Below are positions 32,201 to 45,708 of a stretch of DNA of 51,175 nt, in pieces. Source of the stretch: Cruorifilaria tuberocauda (lineage: Eukaryota; Nematoda; Chromadorea; Rhabditida; Onchocercidae). The stretch covers positions 1 through 51,175 of the forward strand of contig JABVXU010000390.1 in assembly GCA_013365365.1 (NCBI GenBank), in the 5' to 3' direction. The stretch's first letter is position 1. Every line of letters begins with the position of its first letter. Below the pieces are notes generated by a model that did no database searches, was not told where the DNA came from, and was given only the letters and a program-made list of their open reading frames with translations. The translations under genes and the position numbers were made by a program.

Positions 32201-35037
32201 CATTTGAAATAACTCTGAACTTTCAGAACCAATGGAAGAAGACGATGTGGAAAGTTCTGGCTTCGGAATGAATGTAGGAATAAGTGGTCGAGGTCGAGGA
32301 ATGCGGAGTGGTGGTCCTGGTCGACGAGTGATGAAATTGGGTGTTGGTGGATTTTTTGTAAAGGTATTTCTGTTTTATATAATTATCGATTTTTATACTT
32401 GCGTTTTCAGTTTACTTTCAACTTACAATATGATTTGAGCAGGTACCTCGACATCGCTTATCAAATGCAGAAGACGAAAATGGTGTAGAAGAGGATTCAG
32501 GAAAACCAAAAGTAAAACGTTTTCGAAAACCGAGAAGATCGCAACTGGAAGATAATTATCCGCCAGTTATTCAGGTAGGTCTGACGATAAATATTTTTTA
32601 ATTTAGAAGCTTCTTTTTGTAAAACATTGTGTTCAATTTTGGATGACGCCCGTATTTCACCACTGTTTAGTTATCTCTATGAAATGCGCTGTTATAAATG
32701 AAATTGATGCTTTTTACAAAAAAAAAACAATAGCAGAACTCAAGAAAATAGAGTAAATACTGAACTTTGTTTCCAGGAAAGTTTTTTTGGTATGAGACCA
32801 GTTGAGGGAAGATGCTTGTTAGATGTAGTAGTAGATGAACCGACTTTGGTCGAGCATCAGAAAGCAGTTTTGGTCATCGATAAGCAGAAAGAAGCTTGCG
32901 AATTGAACGAAATGGATTCTGAGGTTATTAATATTTCAAGAGTATCTACTTCTAATTTGATCAACCTTACTAGGACATCGCAGTAATATTGAATTATTTT
33001 GACTTTTCTTGTTTTTCAAATGCCTGTCTTTATATATAAATTATATTCAAAGTTCAGGCCTTGCGAGAGAGTGAGAGCCTTTTGGGTAACATAACGGAAA
33101 ATGATATTCTTGGTAATATGGAGGAGATCGATTTTGATAATTTGGATCTAAATGAGCTGTTACTTGATGGTGATGAGGATGACGATGACGACGAAACATT
33201 GGAAAATGCATTGAGTGGTATCACTTAGAACTTTCTTGATAATTACAGAACAATCTTTTGCTCTGTTGTTATCACTTGTCTGATTCCACATTTTTTATGA
33301 TCAATTTCTAATATTAATATACATTACATGATTTGTATCAGTTATTTCGCTGATTATTCTGCTGGTAATCAGTAAATAATTTTTTGGCATGATCACAGTA
33401 TTCCACTTAATGATTACCCTTAGAGTACAATGAAATATAATTCACTCGAAGTTTTTCATGCAATTAACGACAAAAGAACAGCGGGGAATAGCATTGGAAA
33501 CTTAAGAATCAATTTTTTTATTAGAAACTTTCTTCTGTATTACCCTTTATTAATTTAATGTAATTTCAGTAATTTTATAATGTATATTTCAGATAAAATG
33601 GGACCTTGCAGTGAAGATGGTCAAATAGCTGTTAGCCCTCATGGTGGTCTTATGCGATCTCAGACTTTGTGCTCGGGGCAGCAGGTATTACTTATGCACT
33701 TTCTAAAAGAAAAATGTTTTTTTCAAACAATAACTATTAAATTATCCTTGAGAAAAATTGATAATTAGCATTTGTGAATAAGAAAAACTGAATGCTGGAT
33801 CTATTTGCCATTTTTCCAATTTAGGTTCGAAGATTTACCATCGCTTCAACAAGTAATCTAACTCAGGGAAATATTCGTCAAAATGTACATGTGCATGGTT
33901 ACAATCAAACCGGTGCCTGTACTCAACCGAGATCTAGTAGTCAGGTATTTCGAAATTTTTTTGTTTTAGAGTTGTAAGACTTAAAATGTTAATTATAATT
34001 TATAAATCTTAATGTATTTTAAGCTGGGCGATGCTTGTACTGAACGAGTGAATCAAGCAACAGAAAAGTGGGAAGAGGATGAACCATTGGGAGATCGTGC
34101 AACTAAAGCTGCTGTTCTTTATGCAAATATCAATTATCCGCAGTGGAAAGAGCAATATCCGGAATGGCCAGAACGTGTAAAACACATCCATAGAATGTGG
34201 AGATCTCTGGATGCCAGCAGTAGACAGCAATATGTAAATAAAGCAAGAGAAAATCGAGCAAATAGAGTAAAGGTGAGAGTGTTTCCTGTTTTGATGGATT
34301 ATAAGTGGGATTTGATTCTCTTTAATTGTAAAAAATGCATTGTAGCAGCCGCGGACAAAACGTATTACATCGTCGACGTCTACCCCTACCGGCGTTGTTC
34401 GAGCTATTATTGGTCCAAATCGATATGGAATGCTTCCAGGGCAAGAAAATATGGGAGGATATTGCAGTTCTGAAGTAATGTTCACATTATATTTGAATTA
34501 TCATTTTATATCTTTAGTTATGACTTTTGGGATTCGGACGTTTCTATAAATTTATCTTGCGTACAAAATTCAAAGCTGAACTTTTTATTTTTATCAGGCA
34601 GAATATAATGAACGTTTCAAAGTTCCAACAATGGCTTATGGTGGTGGCGAATGTGTCGTAAGTCAGAATGCATCTGTTGATTCTGTAGAAGTCTCCATAG
34701 TTCAACATTATGGAGGGACACAACAACATTATTATCATTCCGAACAGGTGCTTTTATTTATTAATATTTTAATTTCGCTTAAGAGCAAAATTTTTGTTTT
34801 TGGCAAATGTTTTTTGGCAAAAACTGCTATCAACAGTTGTGATTCTTCGCATCATTATATCTAAAACCATTAGCCATGTTCAACTTTCAGGAAAGTGGCT
34901 CGTTCGCCAGTGCATCTCAGCCTAGACCTCCACCTGTTAGAAATCCTCAGTCTTTGATTGCGCACTTAAGCAAGGAAGTTTTGGATAATTACAGTTTGCT
35001 GCAGAAGCGAAGCAATGAGCTAGCCAAATATCAATTG
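29297..35037 (+). other. set-16: set-16 exons 1-18 (PHD cluster to HMG box)
   Basis: Exons: 29297-29382, 29575-29867, 29958-30093, 30220-30414, 30604-30883, 31155-31336, 31430-31582, 31809-32083, 32227-32363, 32443-32574, 32777-32923, 33058-33217, 33593-33684, 33825-33944, 34024-34272, 34346-34474, 34598-34747 and 34891-35037. Exons 5-8 encode the PHD trio and exon 15 the HMG box. Exon 12 ends in an Asp/Glu-rich run ([10 protein letters not shown]). Exons 4 and 16 have tandem acceptors three bases apart (AAGAAG, TAGCAG). Confidence 0.85.
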
Positions 35038-38000
35038 GTTCGCACTATTCTATATTTTTTATATATTTTTTCTTATCTTTGATTGTTGACATGTCATCCA
35101 TGCTTTAGCATTTTCACCTGAAAACTTTTCTCTTTGAATGATTCCCTCCAAAGTATCATGGAATTTTTCTGTTTGAAAAGTAACATTATTCTCGCAGCAT
35201 AAAAGTGTTTCGTCTTACAGAGCATAATTTAGGCAATTGAAAATGATCTAGCTCGAATGCGCAAACAGAAAAAAAATCTCACTGCAAAAAGAAGACAATT
35301 GAATAAAAACAATCAGCAGTACGATGCTCACGGACAGCGTATCGAAATTGAGCTGAGTGAAACTGACAGGTATGCTTATTGTTTTATGCTTTCATTTTAT
35401 TTCTAGTTTTAGTTGGAATAAGGTGGGAAATGAGATTATATTGGTTCGTTAACAAAGCGTTGTTTCCATCTGTAATAAAAAGGTATAAGCTCGGTGCGGC
35501 GTTCAGTATAGTTGATATGAAATGATAGAATCGGAGCTTTGATTTGCTAAAATAAATTAATGCTGTATTCTGTGATTCATTTGAAGTTGTTTGTTTAGCA
35601 TTCTCAGTTTTTTCAGACATTCACTTACAACACTTGCCAACGCTATACCTATACGGCAAAAAGATTTAGAAAATTGTAAACGCGACATTAAACTCCATTC
35701 TTCGAATGTTCGTGATTTTGAAGTGAAAAACAACATACCACCAGAACTAATTCCACAAATGACACCTGTTGTACAACCGGTTGGCCTTCATGTAAATGCT
35801 GCCCGCACAAAGCAGTTACAAAGTGGTACACCTCCTACGCCTAGTGATATCATGTCTCCAAATAACGGTATTCGACCTCCACCATCATATCCAACGTTTG
35901 GTGTAATGGGTAACTATCGACCTGCCTATCAACCTAACACTAATCAGGTGTCTGAATATAATCAATCTGGTTACGGAACAACTCCAAAAAGTGAAACTGA
36001 AACTGCGCAAATGTGTTCAGGTATAAATTTTTCTTTCATTTTTTTCCAAAGACACTGATTTTGCGGAATTAGAACAAATTAGTTATGCTCTCATGAAAGT
36101 TTTAAATTAAATTAGATGAGGTATGTATTATCGATTTCAGTTTGTTGACGAAAGTACAAAGCTAAGTATCGCATAGAATTTATACTACAATTTTTGCATT
36201 TTTTAAAGATTCTCCAACACCATCTAACGGTCGACCAGGATCATCGAGTTCGACAGAATGGCAATATCGGGGCGGAAAAGGAAAACGGAAAAAGCGCGAT
36301 GATGATCGCAGTGAAGAATGCAAAAGACCAGCAATGCTTGGTGATGTTGTTGCTGAGACTCTTACCACACAATTTGGACGAGATATTTATGATGTTGTAG
36401 ATCGTTTAATAACGCAAGTTGTTATTATGGTCGATGGTACGTATTTTCTCAAATTATGCGTTTTTTTTTTCTTTAAAAGGAGCATTTTTGTTCGCTATCC
36501 TATTCTGAATCAGTTTTTTCAAAATTGTTTCAGGCACTGAAGCTGCTCGAAAAAGCGGAATGCTGAAAAAATTATTAGAATCACAGATGAAAAAAGAATA
36601 TCCATCGCAAAGAAATTCTTTTACTGGCCTAGAATTTAACAGTAAGTCTCTAAAGATTTAAAACATTTTCTAAGTAGTTATTTTATTGATTAATTAGTTT
36701 GTCCTGAAATCTTTATTAATTTTTTGAACGTGAAAACTTTTGCTGCAAATTCATCATTTTCTTTTTTCAGTCCCTCCAAAACCAAAAAAGAAGCGTACTC
36801 AGCAGAAGAAGCTTGGTGTTGGTAATAGTAATGAGTATGAATTATTACTGGAACGGATTTCCACTCAACTTCGTCTTTGCCCTCAACTTCCCCGAAGTGC
36901 CATTGAACCCATATCACGCATTGGTCGTTCATCTTATACCGCGTTTGGTGTTACAGATTTACCAGATCGAATAGGTTTGTTTAAATCTGTAAAAATTTTC
37001 TTTTACTACAAAAAATTGAATCTGTCAAATTTATTCAGTCTATTATAACTTAAAAAAATTATGGAATAATAGTATAATTTAATTCAGTGAAGTTTGTATA
37101 GTATTTTTTCAGTGCTTTTAGTCTTCCAACAGGCTCATGTTGAATGTTATTCTTAGATTCTGTTTAACCAACCAGATAACATTTCAATCAGAAATGATTT
37201 GTATATCGATTTAGTCTTATTGATATTTACTTAGATTGTGCTTACCAGCTTTCGGAAAATTTATTCTCAAATTTGTTATCATCTTTCAGATAAGCCATCA
37301 ATCAAAGGAAGTGAAATTGGTGATGTACGCCTTGTTTTTATGGGCGATTATTATACGCGTCTTTTTCAGTGTCCTTTTGATGAGTCTTCGCTTTATCAGA
37401 CAATGTCTGATTTCGCAGCTGATGTGAAGCTGCCAGTTTTATACAGGTATGACTTTACTTTCTTATTGCGCGTTATAGTTATTTTCATCGCTTATGCGGA
37501 AATTAAAAAAATTTTGTTTGATAAATTACTGATATAATTTCAGAACAAGGTATGTCGCTCCAAGAGGAGTACAGGAAAGGGAAAAATTTGTAAGTAAGAT
37601 GCGAGCACTTTCGGTAGTTCGTCGTTCTGACTCTCCACCTTTACGGCAGATTTCGAGAATACCTGAATCTGTAATACCGGAAGCACCACCAAGATATGCA
37701 TTTTTCAAGGTTTGTAAAACTTCGCATGATTATTTATTAATTAATAACTCTCAAATATATTAACTAATCCTTCCCTAAACGTGTTGCAGATTTTTATTTA
37801 AAAATAAGCAACCATTTATATCTTTAATGTAGTTGAAAGAATGTGACAGGTATGAGTATGAGAAGGGAGTATGGAATTGATATAGCGAAAAATAATTATA
37901 GAATTTGTAGATTGTTACTATTGAATTCGATTAATTTTCATTGTTAGAATTTTCGCATAAATTATTCAGTTTTTGAATAAATTTAGTCCTTAAAACATAA

Positions 38001-41000
38001 TAGTAGTAGAAAATGGTACTTCTAAAGTATAATTCAATCGGAAATCGTATTAATATTTTAAGTAAGATAAATGCTGCTTGGATATTTTAGAAACGTGAGC
38101 TGCCCAAGAAAGTAGAGGTCAATATTATGTTCGAAGGCCCAGAAGGAAGTCTTGATGCTGAAGCTGGTTTAAGACAGTTAATGGTGCTTCTGGGTGTGGA
38201 ACAGTTACCGGATTATGAATTTGATACTCCACCTCATACTCCTGAACCATCAAAACGTAAGTTGTGAAAGCTTTCCCAGTAGCTCTATGATTTTTTTAAA
38301 TGATTATCGCTCTGATATTTGTAACGTGATAAAAAAATTGCGGTAATTGAATTGGAAAGAATATTCCAGACAAATCCCATAATCATTCATTAATTTTAGG
38401 TGAATAGTGCTTACTTTTCGAGTGATTAGACGATGGCGAAGGTTATCATTTAAATAATGAATTCTCTGATTTCTTTCAGGTGATACTGGTGAAATTCAGA
38501 AGACGGAATCACCTTTGACCGACGATTTTACATGTCGTCATTGTGGTGCGTTAACTGATCAACCTGCTGTAAGGCAAACAGCTCGCCAACTTGGAATTGT
38601 TGATCATGAGGTTATCCACTAAAAATATATCCTCTAAAAATTATTAAGAATTCTAAAAATATTTTCTAAAAAATTTTTTACGATTTAAAAACTGTTTGGT
38701 CATTGTTCGGTTTATTTCAGCCAAGAGATGAAACGTTAGCATTCTGTTCAATGAATTGTTACTACAATTATATGGCTAATGCGAAAGCTGCATTGTCACC
38801 GGAGGATCTTTCGGTTTTTGTTTCTTCATTTTGATCTACGTTTTTTTCCTAATTCATGCTTAGTGTAATCAAGTTTAAATTTCAGAGAGCGGAACGTTTT
38901 ATTGGTGCTGAAACTTTAGCTAAACTTCGGCAGGCAAGCGCTGATAATTTTGCTAAATATCTTCATCTCGGAAAAGTAAGTTATATCTTTGCGTAGGGTT
39001 GGTCGTTGAATTTTTTCTTCAAAAATTCAAACAGCATTTTCGTGATTTGCTTTAGGCACGAGGGAAATTAGCTATTCTTTACAAGTATTCTCGTTATTAT
39101 CGATATCAATTTTCTGATTAAATTTTATAGAGGAAAAAATATAAATGAAACTGTATTTTTCAGATATTTCTATCTTAGACTTATATTTGGTTTGTCCTTC
39201 TTTCTGAATCAGACTTTCTGTAGTTTAAGGGACAATTAGAATCTCCTGGGAATTCAAATATGTGTTCGCCACAAAGTGACGGTCGTGTTGAGTCAGACAC
39301 AAGAAACAATATTCAGGTTCAATCTTTCGATGTTAAGTTTCTACTAGCATTAAGTATCAGAACCAAAGAGATTTTGTAAGTAGATGAATACGTTATATAC
39401 CTAATAAGTCATTTTAGATAATTCAAGCTCGAGAGTTATCATTAATGGGTGATCAGAACATCCGAAAGACTTTGGAGAAGAAATGGAAAGGACAGCTCTG
39501 GATGCAATATGATGCAACGATTATAGAAAGTTTCCGCGAATTATCAGTTCAAACTCGCCAGGTAGATAAAATAGAATCATTTTTACTATATTTAATTTTA
39601 ATATTTGTTCAAATTTTTTAGAAATTTCATAGCGAGTTTTACTATTAACCACTCTCAAATTGTAACTAACTAGTATTTCAGCATTTAAAAGTAAATTTCA
39701 AAGAAGTTTCATTATGGAAGAAGCAGTGATAGCCATTATTGATTAGAAAAAAGTGTGTTTTTAGAAACAGTTAATTACTGATCTTCAAGGCGTTTTACGC
39801 CCCCACTTCACCGACCTTACAGAAGACAAACGGCAATGTGTATTTTGTGGGAAATTTGGAGATGGAGAATTAGATAATTGTGGAAGACTTTTGAATGCAG
39901 ATGCCAATATTTGGGTGCATGTTAATTGTGCATTATGGTCCGAAGAAGTTAGTTTTACTGATGAAAATCTATGTTATTATAAAACATATATGTTAGCTTG
40001 TATCTTAACTTCAAAATCGTGGCAAAATATTTTTGCAAATTTTGCAGGTTTATGAGACTTCTGCTGGAGCGCTTATAAATGTAGAAGATGCACTTAGACG
40101 GGCAGCAAATGTTGTTTGTTCAATTTGCCATCTCGTAGGTGCTTCATTAAGGTGCTACAAACTTAACTGTGAAAATCATTTTCATGTTTTTTGCGCCAAA
40201 TCGACGAGAGGAAAATTCATGAAGGATAAGGTGAGATTTTCTTTTGTAAATGTTTTTTTTTGGAATCCGTCATTTTTGAATTCATTCATATTTTGTGTAA
40301 ATAAAATGGTAAACAATGTACTTTGTTCTTGCATTCAGACTTTCATTTGTGAAGAACATGAAGATTATCGGAATGACTTGGTACTCGATCATTTGAAAGC
40401 GTTACGTCGTATTTACATTGATCGTGAAGAAAATCAACTGATAGCAAAGTTGTTTCACAGTGAAGCGGACCGACTAGTTTTGCGAGTAGGCAGCCTCATA
40501 TTTAATCATATTGGACAGCTGCTTCCAGAACAGTTGAAAGCATTCCATAATTCAGATCATATATTTCCGGTTAGTTTATGTTCTGAGCTCTGTTAACTGT
40601 GCAGTTTTATATTTTTTTAAGCTGCCTATTGCTTTTTTTGCAAATTTTTAAATGAAAAATAAAAAACTTTTAGATTGGGTACAGTGTGAAACGAATTTTT
40701 TGGTCATTATCTAATGCAACTGATCGTATTCAATATCAGTGTACAATCTGCGATAAATCATCAGCACCAGAATTTGTAATTTCATATGAGGGTGGTCAGG
40801 AAATTCGAGAGACTTCGGCATCAGGTATGAAGCTGACTGATCAATCTACTTGTAGAGTCTGGAGAAGATGTTTATCATATCTTCATTTCCTTCCATATTT
40901 TTGATTTATAAATAACGTATTTTAGCTGCATGGAACCATATATTAATGGAAGTAGAAAGAAAACGAGATAAAGATGATGGATTACTACGTTTATTCCCAG

Positions 41001-42538
41001 CGAATCTTACTGGCGATAGTTTATTTGGTCTTACGGAAGCGGCTGTTTCAAAAATGACAGAATCGGTAAGGATGGAAAATCTCTATACACATATGTTTGC
41101 CAAATTGGTTAATATTTTGATTGTTCATTTAAGATGTTTTCAAATTGGCTAATTTCAGTTGCCGGGTGTGGACCAATTGATAACCTATACTTTCAAGCAT
41201 GGTGGGGTTCCTCTGATGGATTTGCCTCTAGCAGTCAATCCAAGTGGTTGTGCTAGATGTGAACCGCGGTTCCGAACACTTATCAAACATCGTCGTCGCA
41301 ACCAACCACCAGCGGCTAGTGTTCGGTCATCCGTTAGTACAGATGTATTATCACGTGACACAAGAAGTTTGTTATTTCATTTTTCGGCATAAATTTTTAA
41401 TTAAAAAAATTGTCTTTTACAAATTATGGACCGAAAAATAATTTAAATTGTGGAGAATCCTTACTTATTTCAACTGATTCTTATATTAAAAATGTGAATT
41501 TTTTTTAATTACAGCACGCGGTAGTAGCAGTTTGTTGTTCAGCGCAGTAGATGTGTCTGCAGGACGCGGTTCATGTAGTACAACATTAGACTGTTACGGC
41601 GGGCGATGGGAACCTGGACAGCTGAGTACAGCTTACTATTCACAATATCAGAAAATGAAGAAAGAATGGAAAAATACAGTGTACCTGGCCCGTTCACGTA
41701 TTCAAGGATTAGGATTATATGCATCACGAGATATTGAAATGAATTCCATGATTATCGAATATAAAGGCGAAGTTATACGTAGTGAAGTCAGTTTTTAGGA
41801 ATCGATTTTATAAATTGATCCTGATCTGATTAAAAAAAAATTGTTATGAAAGCAGGCTTGATTTAACCGTATCCGTTTCTTTTCTCAGTTCAATATTTCT
41901 TTAAAATGTCTCATTGACATAGTTAATGTCTTATAGACAAAGTAAGATTCTGTATCTACTATCACTATTACGAAAAGCATCCCTTTTTCATATCTGTGAT
42001 ATACATATATCGCGCAATACTAAATCATTTGAGTACTTGAAGGTCGGCGAAATGCGTGAAAAGAAATATGAAGCACAAAATCGTGGTGTGTACATGTTTC
42101 GTATCGATGACGAGAAACTTATTGACGCAACAATGGCCGGTGGTCCAGCACGATATATCAATCATTCGTGTGATCCAAATTGTAGTACACGTTTGGTGGA
42201 TTCGGGTCCATGTGGTGATGACAAAAAAATCATAATTATTGCTAATAGACCCATAAGTGCTGGTGAAGAGGTAGATACCAAATTTTATAGAATTTTTGCA
42301 CTCCAATCCATGTTGTTTATTCATTACCAATGTTAAACGAAGTTATGTTTTAGCGGTAGACATACCTTTTTCTTATCTGTCGATGAAGGCCATTTTATCC
42401 TACTGAATTCAATTAATAATTAAAATGATTTTTACTCTTTTTCAGTTAACATATGATTATCAGTTCGATATCGAAGACGCGGCTGATAAGATTCCTTGTT
42501 TATGCGGTGCACCAAACTGCCAAAAATGGATGAATTAA
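29297..42538 (+). CDS. set-16: KMT2C/D (MLL3/4)-type histone H3K4 methyltransferase, set-16 orthologue
   Basis: Forty exons with phases closing throughout give 2290 aa (exon list in the next two entries). Domains: an N-terminal C4HC3 PHD (residues 8-54) split by intron 1; an Arg/Gly-rich linker; the KMT2C/D PHD trio (about 296-510: LCLICGS, CRRCGNQ, CPKCLRF); an HMG box (about 799-879, [22 protein letters not shown]); coiled coil and Pro/Gln-rich middle; an extended PHD (about 1745-1860); FYRN ([20 protein letters not shown]) and FYRC; a Win-like motif [12 protein letters not shown] (about 2145-2275) with [10 protein letters not shown], the catalytic-site NHSC and YDYQF; and post-[16 protein letters not shown]. 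It methylates H3K4 (mainly mono) at enhancers in the COMPASS-like complex with WDR5, RBBP5, ASH2L and UTX. Length is close to C. elegans SET-16. Whether more 5' exons exist is not settled. Confidence 0.93.
35233..42538 (+). other. set-16: set-16 exons 19-40 (coiled coil to SET/post-SET)
   Basis: Exons: 35233-35369, 35617-36020, 36209-36436, 36534-36641, 36771-36974, 37290-37446, 37544-37709, 38091-38256, 38480-38610, 38721-38813, 38886-38975, 39224-39316, 39418-39561, 39765-39947, 40048-40230, 40339-40569, 40674-40824, 40926-41065, 41159-41366, 41515-41786, 42043-42270 and 42446-42538. The extended PHD spans exons 32-34, FYRN exons 34-35, FYRC exons 35-37, and SET exons 38-40. Confidence 0.85.
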
Positions 42539-43462
42539 GACCATTTCTTTTGCATTTATTTTTGAAAATTTCAATAATTTAATTTTGTAACAAGTTCTTT
42601 TTATATTTTTTTTTACGTACCAATGTTTCCATTCGTGAATTTTTTAGGAATGTAGTATAGGACAGGAACGCATTTTTATATGATCATCTATATCATCTAG
42701 AAGTTGTTTTTGTTTAGTCATACCATCTGGAGTCGTTTTTAGTTGTCATATTTGATTTTTATTAGGAGAAGACCATAATTATTTATGAAATAACGTTGAA
42801 ACTTGTAGTCTAATGAAATGGATTTTTTTAAGACTGTGGTATATCCTTTGATTTCTACTAAGATTGTTTTGTTAAAAAGCAGTCGCTACAGTTGGATGAA
42901 CAAGTAATTTTTTGTAATTATATATGATTTTTCTTGAAATATCTCACTTTTGCATTTTTGAACAAATCTCAGCAATCTTCTGTAACCTGCAATATTTCCG
43001 AGTTTCTCTTTTCATCAATCACTTGATTTTATAGCGAATCTAAGAATCAACATGTCTTCTTTACAAACTTTGCTGTTAGATAATATTCCTATGTTCATTA
43101 TATTTTCGTATTTTTTAATCTCATAATATTATACGGATTCGTGTTGCATTCTGATTTATAAGATTACTTTGGATATAAAAAAATAAATGAATCCCATAAG
43201 TACGAAAAGTCATCTTCTTTCATTAGCAGTTGAACATATCTGCAAGACCTTAGGCTTTATTTGGTTGGAATTTGGATTCTGATTAGCTGATTTTTATTCC
43301 GGTATCAAATTTTTCCCTTTCAAATCACTTCCTATATTCTCATCATTTTCCGCCAACTTCTTTTGCATTAAAATATCCATGAATATAATTAAATGGGTGA
43401 AATAGGACATCCTAGTAATTTAAATGCATTTTTAGATTCCTAGTTAAAGTTAGTTGCTGGGA
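42539..43462. other. Spacer set-16 to Gemin2
   Basis: AT-rich and non-coding. The set-16 3' UTR probably ends after AATAAA at 43182-43187. TTCCTAG just before 43443 could be a trans-splice acceptor for the Gemin2 mRNA. Confidence 0.45.
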
Positions 43463-45708
43463 ATGGAGCAGGAAGCAGTTTTTGATGTTGGCAATTTTGA
43501 TGAACGAGATATCTCTCTCACTGAGACACCTCGAGATCCGTCGCATTACTTGCAGCAGGTCACTAATTTAATAGGTGTTTTTTTAAACATGGGAACTTGT
43601 TAATCGATTTAGAAATTCATTGTCTGGTAATGGAGTTTACTTGTAATATAGATAGTATCTCAACTTTTTGCATTGTTATTAGTTGTTAATCAAGAAATAT
43701 ATATTAAGTAAATATATTTTAATGAAGTTAATTATACCATTAGTTTGAGTAGAGTACGATTGGAATAATAGCAAGCTTATTTTTTTTTTTCGAATGTGAA
43801 ATTGAATGGAAGGACGAAAATTGAGAAAATTCATGTGCAAAGGGATCTGTTGCCTTTTTTCAACTTATTAAAGAGAAATTGAATAAAAAGTTATAAAGAA
43901 ATGGAAATCGAATTCGAAAATTTCTTATTTCATGTAGGTTAGTATATCACGTGCACGTTGTCCAGAGATAGTTACAGCAAAAATGATTCCCACAAAAATT
44001 GCTTCTTCTGCAATATCCGAAGATTTATTGTTCCGCTGTGAACCACCTTCTGAATGGTCTGTTGCCATGGTAAATCTAGCATTCTTTTTTTTTTTGAATT
44101 ATACATTCGTAAGGAAAATTAATTGAACCTTTTTTTTGATTTGGTTGAATTTTTTGCCGCGTTCTTCCTTAGTTACTTAAGCATCTGAACTATTTTGATG
44201 CATGTATCGATTCCACAGTCAGCATTACCTGAATTTGAAGTCACTATCAAATTTAATTATCTTTTACAATATTAATCGATCAGTTTTCTGTTATGTTTTA
44301 GAGTAATAAATTTTCAATGCAAAGATCCCTTGTTAATGCTCAAAAGTGGCGTTGGAAGAAAACCGCAACTTTTAAATGGCCAAGTTTGGTAAGTAATTCT
44401 TTTACAACGTTAAAGTTTCGTAATCCAGCACAAAATTGTTGTATTTGGCTTTATTTAAAGCTTTTCTTTCATTTCCTACATATTATGTCGTTGAATTTTT
44501 CTCGAAGAGTCATTTTTTGTTTTTCGATATGATGGGTTGATATGGCACCCATTAGAAAAAGTAACACAGGGTCAAATATATGAAGAAAAACAAAAATGGA
44601 CCATTGTCTTTTGATTTAATTCTAGTGTTTTAGAAAGATCCGGATGAGTGGCGTGTATTTTGTTTGGAAGAACGAAATAACTCATTTCCAGTGAAAGGAG
44701 ATGCTTCAGGTTTTTCACATCATCGTGGTAATCCTCCAACATTACAACTTGTGTTCAGTTTATCGGAACAACAAGTTAATATTGTGATTCAGTATCTTGT
44801 AGATGTACGTAATTTAATCAAATTTCTTTATTTACATGAGTTCAGAAGCAATTTCATAAGTTTAAGCCCAAAAAGTGTTGGGCAAAAAATCAGAAGCATT
44901 AAGAACAAAAAACCTAGCCGAAGAAAATTATCTTTAATTTGTTAGGAGTTTATTATATATTGGAAGCTTGAACTGCTTTGAAAAATGTTTTTCTTTATTA
45001 AATTTAAATTACCATTTCTAACTTGCATTTATAAATCCTAAATTTTTGTAGCACGTACTTGCGGAAATTCATTTAGCACTGTATTCTTTAAGAAAAATTC
45101 TGTAATTCTAGAATAAGTATTTGGGAATATTTTCAAATATGAATCATTGCTTAACATTTGAAATACGTTAGAAGGGTTTCGGCATTTTGTAAGCTACTAA
45201 TAAAATATACCTAACTGAAGATAGAAATATTTATGTAAAACTGATCAGTTTTATTCGTTGTTGAAAAACTTTTTCGTTTTGTCCTATCTATCCCCTTGAT
45301 TGGAATAGTTTGAGCTGCTAAATGTGATTTCATATTTTAATACTTTATGCATTGTTCAAAATAATATCATTGGTTATCTGTGGTAAACGGAGTAATTGCT
45401 ATTGAAAATATGGAAAAGATTCCATTACAATGTAACTACTTTTTTGTTTCCAGGTTTTTCTTGAAGAAGGCTATACGAGACCACTATTTGAATGGATATA
45501 TGCGTTAATGTTGGTACTGCAGAAACCGTTAACTCACGATGTATGTTCATCGATACGTCAGTTGGCTAAACATTCACGTATTTTACGAAATACATTAAAT
45601 GAAGAAACGCAGAGTGGCAGCACAATGTATGAAGAATTTTCATTATTCATTGCAATTGTCGGTGTTTATTTCGAGCAATTGGACATCGCTGATCAGATCT
45701 CTTCTTAA
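43463..45708 (+). CDS. smi-1: Gemin2 (SMN-interacting protein 1), smi-1 orthologue
   Basis: Five exons: 43463-43558, 43938-44069, 44302-44388, 44634-44804 and 45454-45708. All end in phase 0 and give 246 aa. TPRDPSHYLQQVSISRARCPEIV matches the Gemin2 N-terminal block [20 protein letters not shown] that wraps SmD1/D2. WRWKKTATFKWPSLKDPDEWRVFCL matches HWKSQ...DEEGWKKFCLG. The C-terminal helices LFEWIYALMLVLQKPLTHDVCSSIRQLAKHSRILRN and VGVYFEQLDIADQ match [32 protein letters not shown] and VSRYFDQRDLADE. Gemin2 holds the Sm pentamer within the SMN complex during snRNP assembly in the cytoplasm. The central region is shorter and more diverged than in human (280 aa). It lies on the same strand as set-16 and is convergent with the phosphatase. 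Confidence 0.88.

Noticed and set aside
34009..34485. 158-codon open frame antisense to the set-16 HMG-box exons
   Set aside because: It is the shadow of two real exons and their intron; the plus strand carries a clear HMG box with matching splice sites.
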